Shown: in pieces, positions 13,149 to 21,040 of the stretch
How positions within the stretch are numbered: the stretch's first letter is position 1
Layout of the letters: every line of letters begins with the position of its first letter
Origin: an uncultured Prevotellaceae bacterium
GTDB taxonomy: Bacteria; Bacteroidota; Bacteroidia; Bacteroidales; Bacteroidaceae
Assembly (NCBI GenBank): GCA_947303695.1
Contig: CAMYYX010000010.1
Location: 1 to 22,786, forward strand
Direction of reading: 5' to 3'
DNA length: 22,786 nt
The notes under the pieces: generated by a model
What the model saw: only the letters and a program-made list of their open reading frames with translations
Database searches by the model: none
What the model was told of the DNA's origin: nothing
Program-made: the position numbers and the translations under genes

Positions 13149-14609
13149 ATGAAGCTGATACCAACCTATACATGGGCTAAAAACGTAAGAGCTGTCGGGA
13201 TTTCCAACAAGAACTTCCGCAACAAACCTTGGGCAGCAGGAGGCATACTCATCGTGTGTGTCATCATTGCCATGTTGTTGGCCAACCTGCCTTTTACACA
13301 CCAGCTCTACCACGATGTGCTCAACACCAGCCTCTCCATGAGCATTCAAAGCCCTACCCTCTCTGATGGCAGCCGAGTCATCGACTGGATATTTCCACAC
13401 GGCATGACCGTCGAGAAGTTCATCAACGACATCCTCATGGTCATTTTCTTCTTCACTGTCGGATTGGAAATCAAACGTGAGGTCGTGTGCGGCGAACTGT
13501 CATCACCCAAGAAGGCCATGCTGCCGGTTATCGCTGCAGCAGGTGGAATGCTGATGCCCGCACTCATCTATGCCATCTTCAATCACAGCACAGATGCCGC
13601 TAGCGGATGGGGCATCCCGACAGCTACCGATATCGCCTTCGCTGTGGGTATCATGTCCATATTAGGCAACAGAGTACCCATCTCCTTGAAGGTATTCCTT
13701 ACCGCCCTTGCTATCGCCGATGACCTTGGAGCCATCCTCGTAGTGGCATTTTTCTATGGTGGACACATCAACTTCGCCCTGCTCGCCATCGCACTCGTGC
13801 TGCTGGCAGGCATCTACATCATGAACCAGATGGGCGAGAAACGCATGATGTTCTACCTCATCCCAGCCATCGCAGTCTGGTTCCTTTTCTACTATGCAGG
13901 CATCCACGCCACCATGTCAGGAGTCGTGATGGCCTTTATGATACCGATGCAGGGACGCTACACACGCGCCTATCTCTCACGCAAGAATCGCAAATACGAA
14001 CGTCGTCTTGAAGAATACGAAGTCATCGACGACATCGACGGCGTGAACGAAGAGTTCCCCAACGACATGCAGCGCCATTGCTTGCGTCGCATGAGTTCCA
14101 TCTGCAACAACACCATGGGTATGTCCTACCGATTGGAACATGCACTCAACCCTTGGGTCAATTTCTGCATCATGCCAATCTTCGCACTCGCCAATGCAGG
14201 CGTCGAGATACCCGATCTCAGCTACTTCAACATCTTCCAGTGGACACCCGATTTGGGAAGTGTCGGAATGGGCGTCTTCTTTGGTCTGCTCTTAGGTAAA
14301 CCTATCGGCATCACCCTCGCCAGCTTCCTCGCCATCAAGTGCAAGGTCGGTGAAATGCCCAAACGAGCCACCTGGCCCATGCTCTTTGCAGTTGCATGCC
14401 TTGGAGGTATCGGATTCACCATGAGCATCTTTGTCGACACTCTCTCTTTTGGCGAATACCCCGAAGTCACAGAGCACCTCCGCGCCAGCGGTAAGATAGC
14501 CGTCCTCCTCGGTTCCCTCTCTGCCGGCATCCTCGGCAGCCTCCTCATACAACTTGTGCATAAATGGAGCACACCAAAACAACAAGAATGTAGAACGATG
14601 GAGTTATAA
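13149..14609 (+). CDS. nhaA: Na+/H+ antiporter NhaA
   Basis: 486 aa inner-membrane antiporter that exports Na+ (or Li+) in exchange for H+. Key motifs are NDILMVIFFFTVGLEIKRE, GWGIPTATDIAFAVGIM and FLTALAIADDLGAI. The aspartate pair D191/D192 corresponds to the E. coli ion-binding D163/D164. It is longer than E. coli NhaA (388 aa): there is an N-terminal extension and a highly charged insertion between membrane segments (about 278-320, RKNRKYERRLEEYEVIDDID within it), which I recall from other Bacteroidota homologues. It follows the AraC pair and ends before a strong terminator. Confidence 0.97.
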   Translation: MKLIPTYTWAKNVRAVGISNKNFRNKPWAAGGILIVCVIIAMLLANLPFTHQLYHDVLNTSLSMSIQSPTLSDGSRVIDWIFPHGMTVEKFINDILMVIFFFTVGLEIKREVVCGELSSPKKAMLPVIAAAGGMLMPALIYAIFNHSTDAASGWGIPTATDIAFAVGIMSILGNRVPISLKVFLTALAIADDLGAILVVAFFYGGHINFALLAIALVLLAGIYIMNQMGEKRMMFYLIPAIAVWFLFYYAGIHATMSGVVMAFMIPMQGRYTRAYLSRKNRKYERRLEEYEVIDDIDGVNEEFPNDMQRHCLRRMSSICNNTMGMSYRLEHALNPWVNFCIMPIFALANAGVEIPDLSYFNIFQWTPDLGSVGMGVFFGLLLGKPIGITLASFLAIKCKVGEMPKRATWPMLFAVACLGGIGFTMSIFVDTLSFGEYPEVTEHLRASGKIAVLLGSLSAGILGSLLIQLVHKWSTPKQQECRTMEL

Positions 14610-14616
14610 GAAAAGT

Positions 14617-14648
14617 AAGAGGCTCAGAACGGATGTCCTGAGCCTCTT
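14617..14648. terminator. Bidirectional terminator between nhaA and the esterase gene
   Basis: AAGAGGCTCAG (14617-14627) and CTGAGCCTCTT (14638-14648) form a perfect 11-bp stem around a 10-nt loop. It sits exactly in the gap between two converging genes (stops at 14609 and 14666). The U-tracts are short (TTCTGTTAG on the plus side, TTACTTTTCTTAT on the minus side), as is common in this phylum. Confidence 0.85.
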
Positions 14649-14665
14649 CTGTTAGTTGTATTTGC

Positions 14666-15553
14666 TTACTTCTTGAAGATGAGCTGGGCGAAGTTGTAGA
14701 GACCGTACTTCCAAACTACGAAGTTGTGACCTTCGTTTGGATAGTTGATGAGGGTGCAAGGAATGCCCTTCTCGTCGCAGAAGGCCTTGAGCTGGGTGCT
14801 GTTGCCAATCAGACCATCTGCGCCACCGCATACCATCCAAAGGAGTTTGTTCTCTTTCTTCATCTTGTCAACATCAGGGATGAGCTGTGCTGCACGCTGT
14901 GTGTTTGGTGCTGATGAGAAACCGCCTACATAGGCAAATACGTCCATGTGACCAAGTCCGAAGTTGAGTGACTGTCCACCACCCATTGACAGACCTGCGA
15001 TGGCACGGTGATCCTTGTCGGTGTAAACGCTGAAGTTCTTCTCAATATATGGAATGAGGCTTCCGATAAGGTCCTTATCGAATTCACCGAATGCCATAAA
15101 TGAGCCCATACCTCCTGCACGTGAATCGTCCTTTGCTGCACGACCATTAGGCATCACAACAATCATGTCGGCTACCTTCTTGTCGGCATAGAGGTTGTCC
15201 ATGATGATGTTTGGCACACCACCGTCGTTCATCCATTCCCACTCGTCACCACCGATACCGTGGAGCAGGTAGAGAACGCTGTACTTCTTCTTTGCATCGT
15301 ACTTTGGTGGCAGATAGACATTTGCCTTACGGGTTGTACCCACTGATTCAGACTGGTACTCGATAAGTTTCACTGTACCCTTTTCAATTCCTGTACGCTC
15401 TTTGTCAAAGCCCTGAGGAGCTGCCTTGTACTCGTCGAATTTCACATTGGTATTCTGCTGACCGCCAAACATTCCCATCGGAATATTGGGTTCCTGAGCA
15501 TTGGCTGCTGCTGTAGCAAGAACCAAAGCTGCTGTAAACAATACTTTCTTCAT
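14666..15553 (-). CDS. Secreted esterase, CE1/esterase-D-like alpha/beta hydrolase
   Basis: 295 aa with a signal peptide (residues 1-19, ATAAANAQ). The alpha/beta-hydrolase fold carries LLHGIGGDEWEW (oxyanion region, about 97-108), the nucleophile elbow GLSMGG with Ser189, an acid candidate Asp246 (CGGADGLIG) and the catalytic His276 (NEGHNF). The pattern is that of the PF00756 esterases found in xylan and other polysaccharide utilisation, such as feruloyl or acetyl esterases of CE1. The exact substrate cannot be read from the sequence. The gene is monocistronic, with a promoter about 110 nt upstream and a shared terminator downstream. A GH43-type enzyme is encoded on the same strand some 6 kb away. 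Confidence 0.9.
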   Translation of the reverse strand: MKKVLFTAALVLATAAANAQEPNIPMGMFGGQQNTNVKFDEYKAAPQGFDKERTGIEKGTVKLIEYQSESVGTTRKANVYLPPKYDAKKKYSVLYLLHGIGGDEWEWMNDGGVPNIIMDNLYADKKVADMIVVMPNGRAAKDDSRAGGMGSFMAFGEFDKDLIGSLIPYIEKNFSVYTDKDHRAIAGLSMGGGQSLNFGLGHMDVFAYVGGFSSAPNTQRAAQLIPDVDKMKKENKLLWMVCGGADGLIGNSTQLKAFCDEKGIPCTLINYPNEGHNFVVWKYGLYNFAQLIFKK

Positions 15554-15597
15554 TGTCTTGTTGTTTGATTTGATTAAATAGTTAAAAAATAATTTTA

Positions 15598-15632
15598 TTT
15601 ACGATTTGACTATTGACTATTTACGATTGAGT
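15598..15632 (-). repeat. Five in-phase heptads in the esterase leader
   Basis: On the minus strand the words are ACTCAAT, CGTAAAT, AGTCAAT, AGTCAAA, TCGTAAA in 7-nt register. They resemble the GTAAATR/GTCAAAT words of the 44-nt promoter element at 749-792 and 3991-4034. The tract is downstream of the predicted -7 box and so lies in the transcribed leader. Confidence 0.7.
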
Positions 15633-15670
15633 TTCAAGAGTTCAATCTTTCATTTTTTCTTTTGAACGTG

Positions 15671-15701
15671 CAAAGGTAAACAAAATAAATGATACCCGAA
15701 T
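15671..15701 (-). promoter_or_regulatory. Esterase promoter
   Basis: On the minus strand TACCTTTG (15678-15671) is a good -7 box. TTCG (15701-15698), 19 nt upstream, is an imperfect -33 box. The start of transcription should be near 15664, giving a leader of about 110 nt that includes the heptad tract. Confidence 0.6.
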
Positions 15702-15711
15702 AGGAAAACTC

Positions 15712-18372
15712 CTATTTTAGCAAATTGGCATCCGGACCAATCGGATTCACACGGGGGTTTGGAACATAATGTTCTTCCTTGCTCCACTTACAGTCTCGGT
15801 TGGGTTCGACGAGTCGATTGGTCGAACCGAAGACAGGATGATAGATCTCGCAACGGTAGAGGGTGATGTCCAGATTGCTCACGAACAATGCCACATCGGA
15901 CCAGTTATCATAGAAACGGCAGCCTTTGAACATGGTATTGGGGCTATCCATATTGGATATCAAATCGAACTCACGATTCTTGAAGAAATCGCAATCTTCG
16001 AACACGATATCCTCGGAATCCCACAGCTCCATAATGCCATAGGTACAATCGTGGATATTGGTGCGGAATACGGACAGACGTTTGGTCTCACGTGCTACCA
16101 GTCCATAGGTACCACAACCATAGAGGTCGCACGAAACGATATAGTTGTCTTTACCGCCCATCACTCCTATCACCCCACCCTCGCAGGTACCTCCTTCGGT
16201 ATGCCCAATAGTAAGGTTTTCGATTTTGCAATTCTCGCAATCGATGAGATTGAGGCAGTATGCATAGCGAGGCTCAACCTCAATGCTGGAGTTCTTCCGT
16301 CCGCGGATGATGAGGTTTTTGAAGTTCTGCAGCGTCAGCTGATGACCGTCACCACAAGGTTCACAAATGACGGTTGGGGTGCTACCTCCTCGTTGTACTT
16401 TTGAGGACCAAGCCCTACCGGAAATACCTGAGAAGAGGTCTCTCTGAAAAAGGATGCGAGAGAGGTTCAAATGGACGTTGGTTCCGATTTCAATCACACG
16501 ATTATTGCCCAACGCATCAAGGAACTGCTCCTCATTAGCAATGAAGATCACCTCATCGGCATTTACAACCGGATTGATTGTTGCTTCGACTTTCTGCAGA
16601 ACCTTCTCTACCTGCTTAGGCACTTCCTGAGTGACTTCCTGCTTCGGAACTTCCTTTACAACTTCTTGAACCTCTGGAACTTCTTGAACCTCTGGAACTT
16701 CTTGAACCTCTGGAACTTCTTGAACCTCTGGAACTTCTTGAACCTCTGAAACTTCTTCAACTTCTTCAACTATTTCTTGAACCTCTGGAACTTCTTCTTG
16801 AACCTCTGGAACTATTTCTGGGACTTCTGAAACTTCTTCAACCTTTGAAACCTCCTCTACCTCCGGTTCTGTAGCCGCTATCGGATTGCCTACATGCACA
16901 CGATTGTTCTCGTTCAGCGTTTCCTCGTTAATGATGAGTTCGATATTCGTTTGCTCTATCACGCTCATCTTGATGCTGCTGTTGTTGCCCTTTGGCTGAT
17001 ACCACGACTGACTACCAAAATGGTCCTTCAGGTCCTTCGACTGGAACACCCATCCGCGACGAGCAAGAATCTCGTTACGCATCAGTCGCAACAGCGGTTT
17101 GGTGAATCGTCCCAGGTAAGCTGGAGTCAGCAGATGGTTCTGCATCAGCCAACCAGCTTCACGTTCCTCAATCTCCTTTTGTCGTTGTACACATTCACTG
17201 AGGTTGTCGGACGTCTGCGTCAAGGTATAGACACAATCGTTGGCAGTCTTGCGAACAGCAAGGAAAACGATATTATCGAGACTGATATAGTCGACTCGCC
17301 ACCCTGCTTTAGCACGAGTGAACACCCAAGCTGACGGATTATCGGTAGCGAGTGTGTATTGAGTCTGACTCGATTTGGTTTTTTTCAGCTTGAAGCTATC
17401 GCTTCCTTGATTCTCACTCTCACCAACCATCAGCACATCACCTGAAGCATCGACTTGGGCTGTATAGAGACGTTGACCATCCCACCATCGGGATCCATTC
17501 GCAATTGTCGAAGACACCTCAACCGGTTTAGGTGTTTCCTTTACAACTTCCTGCTTGGGAGCCTCTTCTACTACTTCCTGCTTGGGGGCTTCTTCTACCA
17601 CTTCCTGCTTAGGAGCCTCTTCAACCACTTCTTGCTTAGGAGCCTCTTCTACAACTTCCTGCTTAGGAGCCTCTTCTACAACTTCCTGCTTAGGAGCCTC
17701 TTCAACAACTTCCTGCTTGGGAGCTTCTTCAACAACTTCCTGCTTGGGGGCCTCTACAGGATTCTCGGCATGAACACGGTCTTTCTCGCCAAGTGTCTCC
17801 TCGTGCTTGATGAGTTCGATGTTGGTCTTTTCAACCAGACTGATCTTGACGCTGTAGTTATTGCCCAAAGGCTGATACCACGACTGGCTAGCGAAATGGT
17901 CTTTCAAGTCCTTCGACTGAAATACCCATCCATGACGAGCAAGAATCTCGTTACGCATCATACGCAGTTCATCTTTGGAGAATCGTCCCAGGTAAGCAGG
18001 ACTCAGCAGACGATGCTGCATCATCCAACTGACCTCGTTACGCTCAGCTTCCTTTTGCTGACTCACACAACTTGTCAGGTTGTCGGAAGTCAATGTGAAG
18101 GCATGCACACAATCGCCATTGGATTTGCGCACAGCAAGGAAGGTAGCACTCTCAGAAATGACATACTCCACTCGCCATCCGATCTGTCCACGAATGGATA
18201 ATCTACCCGTAGGACTATCAGCAGCAAGGGTATAGCCTTGAGTTACCTGAGCGGTATAGAGATTCATGCCGTCCCACCATTTGGAACCATCCATTATCGT
18301 CTGAGCCGTCATGTTGAGAGCACAGGACAACTGAAACAGAATCAGCAATAAAGTGACTAACAGTTTTTTCAT
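15712..18372 (-). CDS. Secreted multidomain protein: two YARHG modules, repeat linkers, beta-helix
   Basis: 886 aa of unknown function. A signal peptide (about 1-24, ending NMTAQ) is followed by two copies of one module. Each has a beta-rich part starting W-W-D-G and then a YARHG domain. Copy 1 has MRNEILARHGWVF with LARHG at 144-148, then SQSWYQP. Copy 2, near 436, reads LARRG. Between them are eight 9-residue PKQEVVEEA units (about 207-280). After copy 2 come acidic VPEVQE units (about 510-590). The last 290 residues look like a right-handed beta-helix with repeating N-L-x-I-x-x-C/N turns, as in NosD-like and pectate-lyase-like folds. The role of YARHG is not established, and it usually lies outside the cell. 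A catalytic site in the beta-helix is not evident. It lies 13 nt after the lipoprotein gene. Confidence 0.82.
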   Translation of the reverse strand: MKKLLVTLLLILFQLSCALNMTAQTIMDGSKWWDGMNLYTAQVTQGYTLAADSPTGRLSIRGQIGWRVEYVISESATFLAVRKSNGDCVHAFTLTSDNLTSCVSQQKEAERNEVSWMMQHRLLSPAYLGRFSKDELRMMRNEILARHGWVFQSKDLKDHFASQSWYQPLGNNYSVKISLVEKTNIELIKHEETLGEKDRVHAENPVEAPKQEVVEEAPKQEVVEEAPKQEVVEEAPKQEVVEEAPKQEVVEEAPKQEVVEEAPKQEVVEEAPKQEVVKETPKPVEVSSTIANGSRWWDGQRLYTAQVDASGDVLMVGESENQGSDSFKLKKTKSSQTQYTLATDNPSAWVFTRAKAGWRVDYISLDNIVFLAVRKTANDCVYTLTQTSDNLSECVQRQKEIEEREAGWLMQNHLLTPAYLGRFTKPLLRLMRNEILARRGWVFQSKDLKDHFGSQSWYQPKGNNSSIKMSVIEQTNIELIINEETLNENNRVHVGNPIAATEPEVEEVSKVEEVSEVPEIVPEVQEEVPEVQEIVEEVEEVSEVQEVPEVQEVPEVQEVPEVQEVPEVQEVVKEVPKQEVTQEVPKQVEKVLQKVEATINPVVNADEVIFIANEEQFLDALGNNRVIEIGTNVHLNLSRILFQRDLFSGISGRAWSSKVQRGGSTPTVICEPCGDGHQLTLQNFKNLIIRGRKNSSIEVEPRYAYCLNLIDCENCKIENLTIGHTEGGTCEGGVIGVMGGKDNYIVSCDLYGCGTYGLVARETKRLSVFRTNIHDCTYGIMELWDSEDIVFEDCDFFKNREFDLISNMDSPNTMFKGCRFYDNWSDVALFVSNLDITLYRCEIYHPVFGSTNRLVEPNRDCKWSKEEHYVPNPRVNPIGPDANLLK
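16661..16750 (-). repeat. Five tandem 18-bp units within the YARHG/beta-helix gene
   Basis: The unit ACTTCTTGAACCTCTGGA (plus strand) occurs five times. The first four are identical and the fifth differs by one base. Each encodes six residues of the VPEVQE linker. Exact identity suggests recent slippage or expansion, and because the unit is a multiple of three any length change keeps the frame. Confidence 0.93.
17546..17761 (-). repeat. Eight tandem 27-bp units within the YARHG/beta-helix gene
   Basis: The eight units begin ACTTCCTGCTTRGGAGC on the plus strand and encode PKQEVVEEA. They differ mainly at synonymous positions, while the protein repeat is nearly invariant, so selection seems to keep the amino-acid sequence. 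They probably form a stiff, charged spacer between the two YARHG modules. Confidence 0.92.
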
Positions 18373-18385
18373 CTTATCAAGGTCT

Positions 18386-19864
18386 TTAGTTCTTTTCTTC
18401 TATTTGTTGGAACCAAGCATGAATGGCTTCGCCCTCTGGTACCTGATCGAGATACTTAGCACCTTCCTCGACAGAGATTTCCTTGTCATTGAGTGAACAC
18501 CCATTGATTTCGCCCTCGACCTCAAGCACGTTGAGTTTCCAAATACGCTTGCCATCCTTGAAGGCATGAATCTCCTGCTGCCATGAAGGTCCTCCTGCAG
18601 GACCTGCGAGTTTCAGATAATGGATACCGTCCTTCTGACATTCAGATGGCTGCAATCTTGGGTTCTCGATAGCAACCAACGTAAACTTACCATCCTTGCG
18701 AGTGAAGAAAGCACCATTGTTCTCTTCCTCATTGCTCAGCCAGATCCATTCGTTATCGTAGTCGATATAGCAGTGTGACCACTTCGTGAGTTCGACGTCC
18801 TTATCGCCCATCTCATCAGCGTAGTACATCTTCTTCATCGTTGCGAAGTCTTTCTTCCAGATAGGTATCTCCTCGTCAATCATGTTGTGATAGCACTCGT
18901 ATTCAACATCCTTCAACACATCTTCTTGCTCGAAGAACATACCGACAGTTGAGCTTTCAGGCGCATCACGCTGGTAGCAGAGTTCCAGTCCCTTAGGTCC
19001 TTCGAAAGCAGCCACAGGGTCGCAACCTACATACATACCGTCATCATCGGCATTCCACGTAGCCCCATAGCCATCCTCATAATAGCCGATTTGCTCGTTC
19101 ACAACGACCTTTTCACCCTTGATAAGTACATCAAGTGCAAGAGCGCTCTTGCGATCTGGGTCGTATTTGTCCTTTGGAGCATTCTTATAGGCACCCTTGA
19201 ACTGCAAGCTGCCATAAGTGTAATCGTCACCTATCTTACATAGCAGAATAGATTTTTCTGCCTTCATGCCGTATTTTTCTTCCAGTTGCTTGACAACTGC
19301 TGTAGGAAGCGGTTTTTCCTTACCCCAACTGTATTCAAAGTATTTGATCGGTAACAACTTACGTGAGTCCTTGTATTCATCAGTAACAATGATATAACCC
19401 TCGTTCTTTCCTACATCGAAACGTGCACAAAGCGAAGGAATCTCTTTACGGCCATGACGTTCACCTATACTTGGAGTATTTCCATCGGGGTCTTTCAGTA
19501 CCTCATCCACATATTTCACCTTCACAAACTTCTCACCACTCAGCAGATTGGTGTAATGAGCCCTATTGCGACGGAACATATCCTGCAAGGCCCATCGGCC
19601 ATGCCAATCATCGAAATACTCGGCGTACTCAGGATCTTTCTTAGGTTTTTTCAGTTCTGTCCAATAGAGCACCTGACTATACTTTCCGTCTTCACCCATG
19701 AGGAACATCGGAAGCGGAGTGGTGTCGTTTTCCTCGACAATTGTTTCATCGACTTCTTCTGCAGTCAACGAATCATTATCGTCTGCAGAGACTGTCTGTC
19801 CCTGATTCTTACAACTCATCATAACGGCCGTCACGCAGATGGCCCAAACCATAAGTTTCTTCAT
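18386..19864 (-). CDS. Putative lipoprotein of unknown function
   Basis: 492 aa. A type II signal (residues 1-17, AVMMS before Cys18) suggests a lipoprotein, and Lys/Asn after Cys plus a Glu/Asp-rich start (DDNDSLTAEEVDETIVEEND) would fit surface or outer-membrane placement in this phylum. The rest is rich in Asp, Glu, Lys, Trp and Tyr with no repeat or catalytic motif I can name. Segments such as EWIWLSNEEENNGAFFTRKD and WQQEIHAFKDGKRIWKLNVL suggest a beta-propeller or beta-sandwich. It has its own promoter and is followed after 13 nt by the YARHG/beta-helix gene, so the two products probably act together. Confidence 0.8.
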   Translation of the reverse strand: MKKLMVWAICVTAVMMSCKNQGQTVSADDNDSLTAEEVDETIVEENDTTPLPMFLMGEDGKYSQVLYWTELKKPKKDPEYAEYFDDWHGRWALQDMFRRNRAHYTNLLSGEKFVKVKYVDEVLKDPDGNTPSIGERHGRKEIPSLCARFDVGKNEGYIIVTDEYKDSRKLLPIKYFEYSWGKEKPLPTAVVKQLEEKYGMKAEKSILLCKIGDDYTYGSLQFKGAYKNAPKDKYDPDRKSALALDVLIKGEKVVVNEQIGYYEDGYGATWNADDDGMYVGCDPVAAFEGPKGLELCYQRDAPESSTVGMFFEQEDVLKDVEYECYHNMIDEEIPIWKKDFATMKKMYYADEMGDKDVELTKWSHCYIDYDNEWIWLSNEEENNGAFFTRKDGKFTLVAIENPRLQPSECQKDGIHYLKLAGPAGGPSWQQEIHAFKDGKRIWKLNVLEVEGEINGCSLNDKEISVEEGAKYLDQVPEGEAIHAWFQQIEEKN

Positions 19865-19941
19865 TTGTTTTCTATTTTTGTTGTTTTGCTATTTTGGGCA
19901 TTTTTATGAATAATATCATCGTCTTCCGAGCATGTCGATTG

Positions 19942-19971
19942 CAAAATTACGAATTATAATTCATCCAACAA
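19942..19971 (-). promoter_or_regulatory. Promoter of the lipoprotein - YARHG unit
   Basis: On the minus strand TTG (19971-19969), a 19-nt spacer and TAATTTTG (19949-19942) form a good Bacteroidota promoter. The spacer contains a perfect 12-bp palindrome, GAATTATAATTC (19951-19962), which could be an operator, although AT-rich palindromes of this length also arise by chance. The leader to the ATG at 19864 is about 70 nt. Confidence 0.65.
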
Positions 19972-20019
19972 TGAAAAATTCACAAATTATTCCATGCTGT
20001 CAGTGTTTTCTATACGACC

Positions 20020-21024
20020 TTACTGTCTTTTCAACAAATTGATGATGTTCTCTATCAATTCTGGAGTACGGAAACGATAGTTCTTTTCGCCATACGATAA
20101 GATGGCATAGGAGAAGTTGTCGGCCAGACATTCCTCAGGTGCAAACACATATGAGGTGTTATGTCCCACCTTGTCCCAGAAATCCTCCATATCCTTCACG
20201 GGGTAAGCCTTATAGAGGTCATCAAGCGGTACCAGCACACATTCGTTATGGTTGAAGAACGAAGCTCGTTCGTTCTGTGCAGCCGCCTCAGTCCATGTTT
20301 TCGTATACTTCACGATGAGTTCGCATGGACGTTGCTCGCCATCGATGGAGACCTCTATGTAATTGTCCAGATGTTCCACATCAGGATTGGTCAATATCCA
20401 ATTCTTCACTTCAGTCGGGAAGTTGATATCATGATCCAAAATGGTGAAGCCGATCAGGCTGTACATACTACGACGGAAATCTGCATTGTTGCGAGTTAGA
20501 CAATGAAACATCTCGTGAATCACCAATTTGGTCATTCTTAGTAAAAGCATCTGCTTCACCTCCTTATCCGTAGTATTCCGCATGAAATACTCAAACTCAC
20601 CACGTCCCAAGTAAATCACAGTCCCATTCGTATAGCCTCCTGCACCACCCTCCTCGTCCATTGTGGTTTTCACTATTACGATATCTTTGGTAGGGAACGG
20701 CAGACGACACCCTATCTTCTTCAGACGCTCCTCGATAAAGTCCACCACACGACTCATGTAGTCCTTCTCCTCCTGAGTGAAATCCAACACCTGTTCCCTT
20801 GCATATTGTTTGAACTCCTCAAGGGTCGCATTCGACTTCCTCATTCGCCAATCCAGATCGTTTTGACTTAAACATCTGTAGTACTCCGTACGGCTATCCA
20901 TCAACAGCTGTCCCTCTGCCTTTGAAGCACAATGGAAGTGAATCTGTCGTGTCTGACCTATTGCCGTTGTGCCACCTATCAACACCCAGACGACACATAC
21001 AAAAATCCGTAATTCTGTTTTCAC
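20020..21024 (-). CDS. Secreted putative zinc metallopeptidase (HExxH)
   Basis: 334 aa. A signal peptide (about 1-24, TTAIGQ) precedes a protein with one HExxH motif: VIHEMFHCL with His170, Glu171 and His174. A likely third ligand is a glutamate in PEECLADNFSYAIL (Glu297 or Glu298), giving a gluzincin-like H-E-H...E set with the ADNF pattern seen in several such families. I cannot place it in a named peptidase family. It should act outside the cytoplasm. The gene starts 16 nt after the GH43-type gene and is probably cotranscribed with it. Confidence 0.72.
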   Translation of the reverse strand: MKTELRIFVCVVWVLIGGTTAIGQTRQIHFHCASKAEGQLLMDSRTEYYRCLSQNDLDWRMRKSNATLEEFKQYAREQVLDFTQEEKDYMSRVVDFIEERLKKIGCRLPFPTKDIVIVKTTMDEEGGAGGYTNGTVIYLGRGEFEYFMRNTTDKEVKQMLLLRMTKLVIHEMFHCLTRNNADFRRSMYSLIGFTILDHDINFPTEVKNWILTNPDVEHLDNYIEVSIDGEQRPCELIVKYTKTWTEAAAQNERASFFNHNECVLVPLDDLYKAYPVKDMEDFWDKVGHNTSYVFAPEECLADNFSYAILSYGEKNYRFRTPELIENIINLLKRQ

Positions 21025-21040
21025 CTTTTCCCTTTTTACA

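Noticed and set aside
17546..17761. CRISPR-like look of regularly spaced repeats
   Set aside because: The 27-bp units abut with no unique spacers, are in the frame of a protein and vary mainly at synonymous positions.
17455..18201. 248-aa plus-strand frame with FLLRSLF repeats and another with GASSTTSCL repeats
   Set aside because: Both are translations of the 27-bp repeat array in the wrong strand. The minus-strand frame runs 886 codons and has a signal peptide and domains.
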